Shown one piece after another: positions 34,120 through 42,708 of a DNA stretch of 64,000 bases; positions within the stretch are counted from its first letter, which is position 1; each line of letters opens with the position of its first letter. The DNA lies in contig NZ_QBTZ01000001.1 in NCBI RefSeq assembly GCF_003058055.1, forward strand, positions 2,994,001-3,058,000, given 5' to 3'. The notes beneath the pieces were generated by a model. The model made no database searches. It had not been told where the DNA came from and saw only the letters and a program-made list of their open reading frames with translations. This stretch comes from Acidovorax sp. 107 (lineage in GTDB: Bacteria; Pseudomonadota; Gammaproteobacteria; Burkholderiales; Burkholderiaceae_C). Made by a program: the position numbers and the translations under genes.

Positions 34120-34704
34120 TCAGCGGCGCGGGCCTGCGGACGGAGGGGGGGCACTGGCGTCTTCCGTGCGGTGTTGCAGGGCTGCGAGTTCCTCGCTTTC
34201 CTGCACCATGACCAGTTCGTTGTCGCTCAGCGGCACAAAGAGCGTGCGCAGCAGGTCACGCAGCAAGATGGCAATGGCGGACCCACCCATGAGCACACCG
34301 CTGGCGTAGAAGATGCCCACCGATGCCCCGGTGACCGGGGCCTCAGTGTCGGCATTGATCACCATCTGCGCCCAGCTGCCCTTGAGCAGCAGCCAGGAGA
34401 CATACAGCATGGCGACCTGTGCGAGCACCAGGCAGACTTTTTTGCCCGGCGCAGGCAGGCGGGACACCAGCACGTCGGTGCCCAGGTGTCCGTGCTCCCG
34501 CAAGGCCACCACGGCCCCCATGAAGGTCAGCCACACAAACAGCCATCGCGACAGCTCTTCGGACACCGTGATGCCCGAGTTCACGGTGTAGCGCAACACC
34601 ACGTTGCCAAACACCAGCACCACCATGATGGCCAGACACAGGCCGGAAAGCATGTCGAGTGCGCGGGTGTATCGCCCGAGCCAGCGGTCGGCCAGTGCAA
34701 GCAT
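34120..34704 (-). CDS. TRAP transporter small permease (DctQ family)
   Basis: 194 aa with four membrane helices in the usual DctQ pattern (SGLCLAIMVVLVFGNVVLRY; SEELSRWLFVWLTFMGAVVALREHGHLG; a conserved NSGITVSEELSRWLF motif). Assists DctM. First structural gene of the shikimate/TRAP operon. A palindrome at 34745-34760, about 41 bp upstream of the ATG, is a likely TetR site. Confidence 0.92.
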   Translation of the reverse strand: MLALADRWLGRYTRALDMLSGLCLAIMVVLVFGNVVLRYTVNSGITVSEELSRWLFVWLTFMGAVVALREHGHLGTDVLVSRLPAPGKKVCLVLAQVAMLYVSWLLLKGSWAQMVINADTEAPVTGASVGIFYASGVLMGGSAIAILLRDLLRTLFVPLSDNELVMVQESEELAALQHRTEDASAPPPSAGPRR

Positions 34705-34744
34705 GGTGTCTCCAGTCGTTATCGGTTGCTGTTTTTAAATTTTG

Positions 34745-34760
34745 TACGAACTGGTTAGTA
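34745..34760. promoter_or_regulatory. Imperfect palindrome before the TRAP operon, probable TetR operator
   Basis: TACGAACTGGTTAGTA reads as TAC-n-AAC-nn-GTT-n-GTA, with 12 of 16 positions symmetric. It lies in AT-rich sequence upstream of dctQ, 150 bp after the end of the TetR gene transcribed in the same direction. Binding by that regulator is inferred from position. Confidence 0.6.
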
Positions 34761-34911
34761 TTTGATCTAGGTGCAAACCCTGCTCGTGGGCGGCGGTCGG
34801 GCCGTGCGGGAATGGCCGCAATGCGGGGACGCACGGCGCCAGACGCAGAGCGTCCTCCGCGCCCGGGAGCACCGCACGGTCGAGGCGCGCAATGCGCCGC
34901 AGGGATTCGAG

Positions 34912-35628
34912 TCAGGGCCGCAGAAAGCGCACGATCATTTCAATGATCGATTCACGGCGTTGCGCCGTGGCGGCAGGCGTGTCCAGCGAGCGCTTGAAGA
35001 TCGCGCCAAAGGTGTGGCGGTTGGCCACGTTGAAAAAGCACAGCGCCGAGATCGACATGTGCAGATCGACCGGGTCCACATCCGGGCGAAAAACCCCCGC
35101 CGCCACGCCGCGCTGGTACACATCGCGCACGGCGTGGATGACCGGGATGTTCAGTTCCTGGATCGTGGCGGATTGGGTGATGTACTCGCCCCGGTGCATG
35201 TTCTCGTTCATCACTAGGCGGATGAAGTCGGGGTTGGCGAGCTGGTAGTCCACCGTGAAACCGACCAGGGTACGCAGGGCCTGCTCGGGAGCGAGGTCTT
35301 CGAGGTGCAGCTCGGACTCGATGCGCCGGATGCGCCGGTAGGCATCCTCCAGCACCGCCACGTACAGACCTTCCTTGCTACCGAAGTAGTAGTAGATCAT
35401 GCGCTTGCTGGTGCTGGTCAGCGCCGCGATCTCGTCGATGCGGGCCCCGGCCAGGCCCTTGTCGGCAAACTCCGCCGTGGCCACCTGCAGGATGTTGGCC
35501 ATGGTGCGGTCTGGGTCGTTCACGCGCACCCGGTCGGCGCCCGGCGTGGCAGCGGCCTCACGCGCAGCGCGCTGGCGGGTCGCCCTCGCACCAGAGACTG
35601 GGGGTGGGTTTTGAACCATTTCGTTCAT
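34912..35628 (-). CDS. TetR-family regulator of the TRAP/shikimate operon
   Basis: 238 aa from ATG 35628 (MNEMVQNPPP); a longer frame running upstream is not credible. Helix-turn-helix at about 42-88: MANILQVATAEFADKGLAGARIDEIAALTSTSKRMIYYYFGSKEGLY. The C-terminal half has a TetR_C-type ligand domain (FTVDYQLANPDFIRLVMNENMHRGEYI). It is transcribed in the same direction as, and 207 bp upstream of, dctQ. Local control of the shikimate genes is likely; the effector could be shikimate or dehydroshikimate (inference). Confidence 0.88.
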   Translation of the reverse strand: MNEMVQNPPPVSGARATRQRAAREAAATPGADRVRVNDPDRTMANILQVATAEFADKGLAGARIDEIAALTSTSKRMIYYYFGSKEGLYVAVLEDAYRRIRRIESELHLEDLAPEQALRTLVGFTVDYQLANPDFIRLVMNENMHRGEYITQSATIQELNIPVIHAVRDVYQRGVAAGVFRPDVDPVDLHMSISALCFFNVANRHTFGAIFKRSLDTPAATAQRRESIIEMIVRFLRP

Positions 35629-35732
35629 ACGTCCGGGAGCATACGGCAAGCGGAGGGTCGAACGGCACAAAGACCTACCGCACTCTGCGGCAGGACGGGC
35701 TGGCCGGAGCCTTTCAGCGGCCGCAGGACAGG

Positions 35733-36347
35733 TCAGGCAGGCTTGGTGTCCGCGAAGCTGGGGCGCTGCATCAGCTTGTCGAGCAGCTTGCCCAGGTTGG
35801 GGTATTCGTTGCGCCAGGCGATCTCGGGAAAGCGGAACTCCAGCCAGCCCAACGCACAGCCCACCGCAATGTCGGACAGGCTCAGGTGGATACCGCTGCA
35901 ATAGGGCTTGTCGCCCAGGCCCTGGCTCATGGACTTGAGGCCATCGTTCACCTTGAGCAACTGGCGGTCGATCCAGGCCTGGCTGCGTTCGCTGTCCTTG
36001 CGGTGAACCCAGGTGGCTTCCAGGCGGGCCAGGATGCCGGCGTCCATCACGCCGTCGGCCAAGGCCTCCCAAGTCTTGACTTCCGCGCGCTCGCGGCCCT
36101 GGGTGGGGATGAGCTTGCCCACGGGCGACAGGGTGTCGAGGTATTCCACGATGACGCGCGAATCAAACACGGCCTCGCCGCCTTCCATCACCAGGCAGGG
36201 CACCTTGCCCAAGGGGTTGGATGCGGAGATGTGGGTGTCGTCTGCCCAGACGTTTTCTTGCACGAACTGGTAGTCGAGCTTTTTCTCAGCCATCACGATA
36301 CGTACCTTGCGCACGTAGGGGCTGGTGGTGGCTCCGATCAATTTCAT
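35733..36347 (-). CDS. Glutathione S-transferase family protein
   Basis: 204 aa. ATG 36347 (MKLIGATTSPYVRKVRI) has GGAAG 8-12 bases upstream; the frame extends further but without support. N-terminal thioredoxin-like domain with SPYVRKVRIVMAEKKLDY, the cis-Pro region GKVPCLVMEGGEAVFDSRVIVEYLD, and the all-helical C-terminal domain (LSLSDIAVGCALGWLEFRFPE). Similar to YibF/GstA-like enzymes; substrate unknown. Divergent from purB with a 131-bp gap. Confidence 0.92.
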   Translation of the reverse strand: MKLIGATTSPYVRKVRIVMAEKKLDYQFVQENVWADDTHISASNPLGKVPCLVMEGGEAVFDSRVIVEYLDTLSPVGKLIPTQGRERAEVKTWEALADGVMDAGILARLEATWVHRKDSERSQAWIDRQLLKVNDGLKSMSQGLGDKPYCSGIHLSLSDIAVGCALGWLEFRFPEIAWRNEYPNLGKLLDKLMQRPSFADTKPA

Positions 36348-36427
36348 GGTGTGTCTTCCAGTGCGCGGGGATGCTGAACAATTCGGGTTTGATTCTATCG
36401 ACAGCGACCCGGCGTGAGGCTGACTGA

Positions 36428-37858
<1,431 letters not shown>

Positions 37859-37907
37859 CCGCGTTGTGCAGCCCGTAGGCTCGAACGCTTCGCAGTCCCT
37901 GGAGCAA

Positions 37908-38936
37908 ATGCGGTCCTATCGGGCGCAGCATCGCATCAACAACTTCGACGCTCTGCGAATGATGGCTGCGCTGCTGGTCATTTGGAGCCACCAGTTTGCG
38001 CTCATGGGACTAACCACTCCACTATTTTTCGGCAACGAGCCTGGCGCCGTGGGCGTGGTGATGTTCTTCGCGATCAGCGGATATTTGGTCAGCCAGTCGT
38101 GGATGAGTGATCCCGATGTACGGCGCTTCGCACTGCGCCGTGCTCTGCGAATCTGGCCTGGCCTGGCGGTGGCAGTACTCCTCGCAGTGCTAGTGCTAGG
38201 CCCATTGCTCACAGAGTTGCCGCTGGCCGCCTATTTCCGCCACCCGGAAACACGCCAGCACCTGGGTAATCTAGTTCTCAACACCTACACCAGCTTACCG
38301 GGTGTTTTTACAAGCAATCCTCATCCCTCCTCTGTCAACGGGCCGCTGTGGACCATTCCTCTGGAGGTGGGCTGCTATGTGGGACTCGCCGTTCTGGGAG
38401 CCGTGGGCGTGCTGCGCTGGCGGTGGGCATCTGTGGGCGGTTTCTTGTTGCTTACAACCTGGCTGCAGTGGCGTTACCGTGGGCCAGAGTTTCCCCAGTG
38501 GTCATTTGCGCTGCAATACGCCATCATTTTTTCACTGGGCGCGACGTTTGCGCAATGGCAACGCTTTTGGAGACCCAGCCCCTGGGCCACGGCTTTGATT
38601 TTCCTAGCGGCTTGCGGCATGCTGCTGCAGTGGGGGCCGCCGATTCTGAGCGGACAGGCGCCGTTGTGGGCGTTGGGCGGGCTCGCTGTCATCTGGGGCA
38701 GCTGCCGTACGCCCGGCTTCGCGAGCGCTGGGCGCTTTGGCGATTTTTCCTACGGGCTCTATATTTACGGTTTCCCCGTGCAACAGCTAGTTATCTGGAG
38801 CTTCGCCAATCAGCTCAGCTTCCCTGCCGCTTTCGCGCTGAGTGTTCTAGGGGCGCTCGCACTGGCCGTTGTATCGTGGCACTGGGTCGAAAAACCGGCC
38901 CTCCGGTGGAAGCCACGCATGCCCACTGTGTCCTAG
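37908..38936 (+). CDS. Acyltransferase family 3 membrane protein (OafA/YrhL-like)
   Basis: 342 aa with about ten hydrophobic helices; such enzymes O-acetylate surface sugars. Conserved family elements are NNFDALRMMAALLVIWSHQFAL with the key His, VGVVMFFAISGYLVSQSW, and FGDFSYGLYIYGFPVQQLV. ATG 37908 is preceded closely by GGAG. Base composition and codon choice (more A/T, CTA codons) look unlike the flanking genes, a sign of horizontal acquisition. No sugar-biosynthesis genes are adjacent, so its target is unknown. Confidence 0.87.
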   Translation: MRSYRAQHRINNFDALRMMAALLVIWSHQFALMGLTTPLFFGNEPGAVGVVMFFAISGYLVSQSWMSDPDVRRFALRRALRIWPGLAVAVLLAVLVLGPLLTELPLAAYFRHPETRQHLGNLVLNTYTSLPGVFTSNPHPSSVNGPLWTIPLEVGCYVGLAVLGAVGVLRWRWASVGGFLLLTTWLQWRYRGPEFPQWSFALQYAIIFSLGATFAQWQRFWRPSPWATALIFLAACGMLLQWGPPILSGQAPLWALGGLAVIWGSCRTPGFASAGRFGDFSYGLYIYGFPVQQLVIWSFANQLSFPAAFALSVLGALALAVVSWHWVEKPALRWKPRMPTVS

Positions 38937-39010
38937 CCCCTTCGCGGAACAGCTGCGAACCGAGACCCGTGATGCGGGCTTATTGCTTTGCGCAAACATA
39001 TCCCCCTCTT

Positions 39011-39571
39011 ATGGCCATCAAATCCACCATCTTCAAAGCGAACCTTCAGATCGCAGACATCGACCACGGCTACTACGCCGACCACTCCCTTACCCTGGCC
39101 CGTCACCCCAGCGAGACGGACGAGCGGATGATGGTGCGGCTGGCGGCGCTGGCCATTCAGGCGCACCAGCTCAACGACCTGTGCAATGGCGACGCCACGC
39201 TGGCGTTCGGCGCTGGCCTGTCTGACCCCGATGACCCGGACGCGTCGCTGACCGACTTCACCGGGCGCAAACGGGTGTGGATCGAAGTAGGACAGCCGGA
39301 AGATAAGCCGCTGACCAAGGCCTGCAGCAAGGCTGATTCGGTGATCGTGTACTGCTTCAACCACGCGGCCGAGATCTGGTGGAAGGGCATAGAAACCAAG
39401 CTCTCGCGGCTGGACAAGCTGCAGGTCTGGCGCATCCCGACAGAAGCCTCGCAGGCGCTGGCGCAACTGGCCGAGCGCAGCATGCAGCTACAGGCAACTG
39501 TGCAGGAAGGGGCCATCACCCTGAGCAGCACGCAGGGCAGCGTGCATGTGGAGCCTGTGCGCTGGAAGTGA
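39011..39571 (+). CDS. yaeQ: YaeQ family protein
   Basis: 186 aa, full length. YaeQ has a PD-(D/E)XK-like fold and was first noted as a compensator of RfaH loss; its biochemical role is not settled. Visible family segments: ATIFKANLQIADIDHGYY-like start (MAIKSTIFKANLQIADIDHGYY), HPSETDERMMVRLAALA, and KRVWIEVGQPEDKPLTKACSKAD containing the putative acidic/Lys site. It is followed by an interspersed repeat and then a convergent small gene. Confidence 0.92.
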   Translation: MAIKSTIFKANLQIADIDHGYYADHSLTLARHPSETDERMMVRLAALAIQAHQLNDLCNGDATLAFGAGLSDPDDPDASLTDFTGRKRVWIEVGQPEDKPLTKACSKADSVIVYCFNHAAEIWWKGIETKLSRLDKLQVWRIPTEASQALAQLAERSMQLQATVQEGAITLSSTQGSVHVEPVRWK

Positions 39572-39581
39572 CGCATTTCTC

Positions 39582-39632
39582 GGCAAAATGCTTGGTAGCG
39601 CTAGTGCAATATGCCTCATTAGCTATTAAATA
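39582..39632 (-). repeat. Interspersed palindromic repeat, copy B (intergenic)
   Basis: Shares GCAAAA, TAGCGCTAGTG and TTAGCTATTAA in order with copy A. It fills the 83-bp gap between yaeQ and the DUF2007 gene, which converge, and may act as a weak terminator or be a decayed copy. Confidence 0.6.
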
Positions 39633-39654
39633 GATAGCAAACAATCGAGTCCCG

Positions 39655-39960
39655 TCAGTCGCGCGGCATGAGGGCTCCGCAGTGCCAGCACTGCTCGAAA
39701 CCACCTTCCACCAATTCACCGCAGCGGCAGGCCCAGCGACGCTGGGGCAAGTCCTGCAACGCCTGCAGCAGGGTCTGCGCGCGCGTGGCATGTTCATCGT
39801 GGTCCAGCCAGATTTCAGGCAGGCACTGGTCGGGCGGCAAGTGCCCGGCGGCAGCGCCCAGGTACTGGCGCTGCACGGAAGCCGTCATGCCTGCCTCGCA
39901 CAGGAGGTCCACCCATAGGGTGGCAATCGCGATGTTCGGGGCTTGGGTCAGGCGCAGCAT
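39655..39960 (-). CDS. DUF2007 (signal-transducing-like) protein with C-terminal zinc ribbon
   Basis: 101 aa. N-terminal DUF2007 pattern MLRLTQAPNIAIATLWVDLLCEAGMTASVQRQYLGAAAG, a small ferredoxin-like domain. C-terminal zinc ribbon with two Cys pairs (ACRCGELVEGGFEQCWHCGALM). ATG 39960 is the best fit to the domain; the frame opens further upstream without similarity. Function unknown; common in Burkholderiales. Confidence 0.82.
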   Translation of the reverse strand: MLRLTQAPNIAIATLWVDLLCEAGMTASVQRQYLGAAAGHLPPDQCLPEIWLDHDEHATRAQTLLQALQDLPQRRWACRCGELVEGGFEQCWHCGALMPRD

Positions 39961-40007
39961 GGCAGCACCATAGCGGTTTGCCGCGCCTGCGTACATCCCA
40001 CCGCTGC

Positions 40008-40454
40008 TTAACCCAGCGTACCGTTGGCCACCCCCGGTATCGTCACACCTTCTGCCGCTCGCTCGGCGTACCGGTTGAAACGCCAGGCCGAATGCTCCAG
40101 CGTGATGCGGCGCCACACCATCCGCTTTTCTGCAGGGGTAAACGAAGGCCAGAACTGCACCTCATCGAACGTGCGACCACAGCCCTTGCACAGGTCGTCG
40201 CCCTGGCTGGTGGAGCAAATTGCGATGCAAGGGGTGTCGGGCGTCGTGTCGTACCAGGCCTGCCACGCGGCCATCGCGGCCGGGGTCAGGCTGCTATCGT
40301 CGATCTCGGTCGCACGCCCATAGACCATCAGCGCATAGACCTCACCCAGGGCCTGGACCTCGGGCGCGAGGCTTAGCCCATCGGGCGATGCGGGCGCACG
40401 GTGGCGCCAGTGGTTGATGGCGGCTTCGATGTCGGTAATGTGGATGGCAGCCAT
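40008..40454 (-). CDS. DUF3717-DUF1289 protein
   Basis: 148 aa from ATG 40454; an in-frame ATG at 40508 adds 18 unsupported residues. N-terminal DUF3717 (ITDIEAAINHWRHRAPASPDG, LGEVYALMVYGRATEID). C-terminal DUF1289 with Cys motif PCIAICSTSQGDDLCKGCGRTFDEVQFW, likely a small Zn or Fe-S site. The combination is typical of Burkholderiales; function unknown. It is transcribed away from the TerC riboswitch region. Confidence 0.85.
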   Translation of the reverse strand: MAAIHITDIEAAINHWRHRAPASPDGLSLAPEVQALGEVYALMVYGRATEIDDSSLTPAAMAAWQAWYDTTPDTPCIAICSTSQGDDLCKGCGRTFDEVQFWPSFTPAEKRMVWRRITLEHSAWRFNRYAERAAEGVTIPGVANGTLG

Positions 40455-40654
40455 GAAAACGAGCGAGGGACGCGAAAGCGCGATGGCACTGGAAGGGGGC
40501 TGGATCATAGCGGCCCGCCGCGATGGATGCTGGCCGTGGTGTTATCCGATGCGCTCCCCAGGCTGAATCTCCTGCTCAGCGCACGCACTTTTGGATGTAC
40601 GCAGTAACCACAACGCCCCGGCCCTTGCGCTGCCTCGCCAGGAATGTTCCAATC

Positions 40655-40820
40655 GCTGTCTCGAAGGGGAGTAGCTCCCGCCTTGCCAGCCGGCCCGCCA
40701 TCGCTCGGGCTGGACCAGCGCAAGGCATCGGATTTGTCGTCAATACGAAGCCTTGCTTCCGGCAATCCGGGTTCACACACAAGCAGCCTGTGTGGAACTG
40801 AGCAAGACCTTTGATGGGCC
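40655..40820 (+). ncRNA. yybP-ykoY manganese riboswitch
   Basis: The class consensus is visible in order: AAGGGGAGTAG (40664-40674), a GC-rich variable stem, TCGTCAATACGA (40737-40748), a second variable stem, and GCAAGACCTTTG (40802-40813), whose end pairs with the first block to close P1. Further hairpins (GCCCA-CCG-TGGGC; GAGCCCC and GGGGCTC near 40905-40930) lie between it and the TerC start and could form the expression platform. This class senses Mn2+ and controls TerC/Alx and MntP genes. It explains most of the gene-free stretch 40509-40979; a minus-strand frame across it is spurious. Confidence 0.92.
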
Positions 40821-40979
40821 CACCGTGGGCTGATCAAGGACATCCCTTCGCTTGTCATTCCTCCCCGCTCAGGGGCAAGCCTTCCTTGACCAGGTCACCG
40901 TGAGCCCCCTATCCCTGCGAGGGGCTCGGCGCTACAGTGGCGCCAGGATCCTCGTTTCGCCACTGACATTGAGGAATTT

Positions 40980-41735
40980 ATGGACTTTCTGGCTTCGCCC
41001 GAATTCTGGCTCGCACTAGGCCAGATCATCATCATCGACATCTTGCTGGGTGGCGACAACGCGGTGGTCATTGCGCTGGCCTGCCGCAAACTGCCTCCGG
41101 CGCAGCGCACCAAAGGGATCATCTGGGGCACTGCAGGTGCCATCGTGCTGCGCGTGGTCCTGATCGCCTTTGCGATGACCTTGCTGGCGCTGCCTTTCCT
41201 CAAGTTCGTGGGCGCACTGCTGCTGGTATGGATCGGCGTGAAGCTGCTGGCACCCGATGAAGAGGGCCATGGCGACGTGCAAGGCAGTGACAAACTGCTG
41301 GCCGCCATCAAGACCATCATCGTGGCCGATCTGGTCATGAGCGTGGACAACGTGATCGCCATCGCAGGCGCTGCGCAAAACGCGGGCGACCACTCTTTCC
41401 TGCTGGTCGTGCTGGGCCTGCTGATTTCTATCCCGATCATCGTCTGGGGCAGTCAGCTGGTCATCAAGCTCATGGAACGCTTTCCCTTCATCATCACGCT
41501 CGGTGGCATGCTGCTGGGCTGGATCGCTGGCGGCATGCTGGTCACCGATCCCGCCCTGGCCAACCCGGACAAGTGGCAATGGATGCTCAAGATGCCCCTG
41601 GACGGCGCGAGTGGTGAGGTGACCGATGTGGTCAAGTACGGGGCCAGCGTGGCGGGCGCACTGCTCGTCCTGTTGGCAGGCAAAATCATTCTGGCCCGGC
41701 GTGCCAGTGCTGGCTCGGCACCGGCCGGACACTGA
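40980..41735 (+). CDS. TerC-family membrane protein (Alx/YkoY-like, putative Mn exporter), paralogue 1
   Basis: 251 aa with about seven hydrophobic helices. Hallmarks are the paired acidic motifs in helices: IIIIDILLGGDNAVVIALACR and VADLVMSVDNVIAIAGAAQ (DN pairs that probably bind the metal). TerC/Alx proteins move Mn2+ or handle metallation of exported proteins. The start has GAGG 4-8 bases upstream. Control by the upstream yybP-ykoY riboswitch implies induction by high manganese. A second TerC gene lies at 55065. Confidence 0.93.
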   Translation: MDFLASPEFWLALGQIIIIDILLGGDNAVVIALACRKLPPAQRTKGIIWGTAGAIVLRVVLIAFAMTLLALPFLKFVGALLLVWIGVKLLAPDEEGHGDVQGSDKLLAAIKTIIVADLVMSVDNVIAIAGAAQNAGDHSFLLVVLGLLISIPIIVWGSQLVIKLMERFPFIITLGGMLLGWIAGGMLVTDPALANPDKWQWMLKMPLDGASGEVTDVVKYGASVAGALLVLLAGKIILARRASAGSAPAGH

Positions 41736-41822
41736 CCGATTCACACGGATTGCATTGCATCTGAGGCAGCGCAGGGAGGCCATACCGCTCCCCTGTGGCG
41801 TGCCACACACCTGGAGGTGGGT

Positions 41823-42281
41823 ATGGACAGAGTCATCGTGTATGTGGACGACGCGGCGTACGCGCAGCAGGTGTTGGAGCCCCTCTGCGGACGACCGGCC
41901 AGCGCAGACACCCATTGGGTACTGGTTGCCTGCGCGCCGCGCATGACGCACCGCGTCAGCAAGTGGGTGAGCCACAGCACACGCGAGAACTGGCGCACCA
42001 AGTGGGCGGACAAGCTGTTCGCCCAGATTGTGCCCACCTTGCATGCGCCCTCGGGCGCGGTGACCACCGTGATCGCGAAGGGTCCGTTGGCCGAGCTGAC
42101 TGCGCAGATTCAGGCCGATGGGGGCGGCATGGTGGCCGCGCCCGTACTGGATGCCCGTCGGCCCAAGTCTGAGCCCGTGCAGCCTGCTGGCCGCGCCGAC
42201 GGACGCTGGTCGTCGCTTTCGGGCACGCTGGGCAGCGTGCTCACCGGCTTTGGCGTGCTGTGGGTGCTTGCGCTCGAATGA
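41823..42281 (+). CDS. Hypothetical protein with C-terminal membrane segment
   Basis: 152 aa, not recognised. ATG 41823 follows GGAGG by 5 bases. The N-terminal part (DRVIVYVDDAAYAQQVLEPL then THWVLVACAPRMTHRVSKW) has the alternating strand-helix look of a small Rossmann/universal-stress-like fold, while the last 18 residues (LGSVLTGFGVLWVLALE) are hydrophobic and could anchor it. It follows the TerC gene in the same direction after 87 bp and may be co-transcribed. Confidence 0.72.
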   Translation: MDRVIVYVDDAAYAQQVLEPLCGRPASADTHWVLVACAPRMTHRVSKWVSHSTRENWRTKWADKLFAQIVPTLHAPSGAVTTVIAKGPLAELTAQIQADGGGMVAAPVLDARRPKSEPVQPAGRADGRWSSLSGTLGSVLTGFGVLWVLALE

Positions 42282-42354
42282 GTGCAGGAGCGGCTTGGTC
42301 ACGCTAGCCGCATTCACTGACCGCCCACCCGCGGGCCAGTGCTATTCTCCGGCC

Positions 42355-42708
42355 ATGCGACTCCTTCTGAAATGGCTGCTCAGCGCTGCATCGCTGCTGT
42401 TCGTGGCTTATATCTACAGCGGTGTGGAGGTGAAGAGCTTCACCTCGGCGCTGATCGCGGCCTTCGTGATCGGCCTGTTCAATGTGGTGCTGCGGCCCGT
42501 GCTGGTCGTGCTCACCCTGCCCGTCACCATCGTCACGATGGGGCTGTTTCTCTTCGTCATCAACGCGCTCATGTTCTGGGCGGCGGCCAGCGTGCTGGAC
42601 GGCTTCCATGTCGCAGGCTTCGGGGCCGCGCTGCTGGGCTCGCTGATCTACTCGGTACTGGGGCTCGTGATCGAATCAGCGCTCGGCGGCCTGTTCACGA
42701 AGAAGTGA
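42355..42708 (+). CDS. Phage-holin-family-4 / YvlD-like small membrane protein
   Basis: 117 aa with four hydrophobic helices (LLKWLLSAASLLFVAYIYSG; FVIGLFNVVLRPVLVVLTLPVTIVTMGLFLFVINALMFW; LLGSLIYSVLGLVI). This matches the YvlD/holin-4 family (PF04020), chromosomal membrane proteins of unclear role, not a prophage holin in context. Its 3' end overlaps that of the convergent M48 gene by 33 bp. Confidence 0.88.
   Translation: MRLLLKWLLSAASLLFVAYIYSGVEVKSFTSALIAAFVIGLFNVVLRPVLVVLTLPVTIVTMGLFLFVINALMFWAAASVLDGFHVAGFGAALLGSLIYSVLGLVIESALGGLFTKK

Noticed and set aside
32797..34758. Plus-strand open frame opposite dctM and dctQ
   Set aside because: His/Gln/Arg-rich shadow of the TRAP permease genes.
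34895..34915. GGATTCGAGTC-like string suggesting a tRNA T-loop
   Set aside because: No matching acceptor, anticodon or D stems nearby; no tRNA gene is seen anywhere in the window.
40505..40858. Minus-strand frame of 117 codons and a smaller one inside it
   Set aside because: They lie across the manganese riboswitch, which explains the sequence conservation; no family is recognised.
42355..42708. Holin-family protein as evidence of a prophage
   Set aside because: The YvlD-type family is chromosomal and no phage genes surround it.
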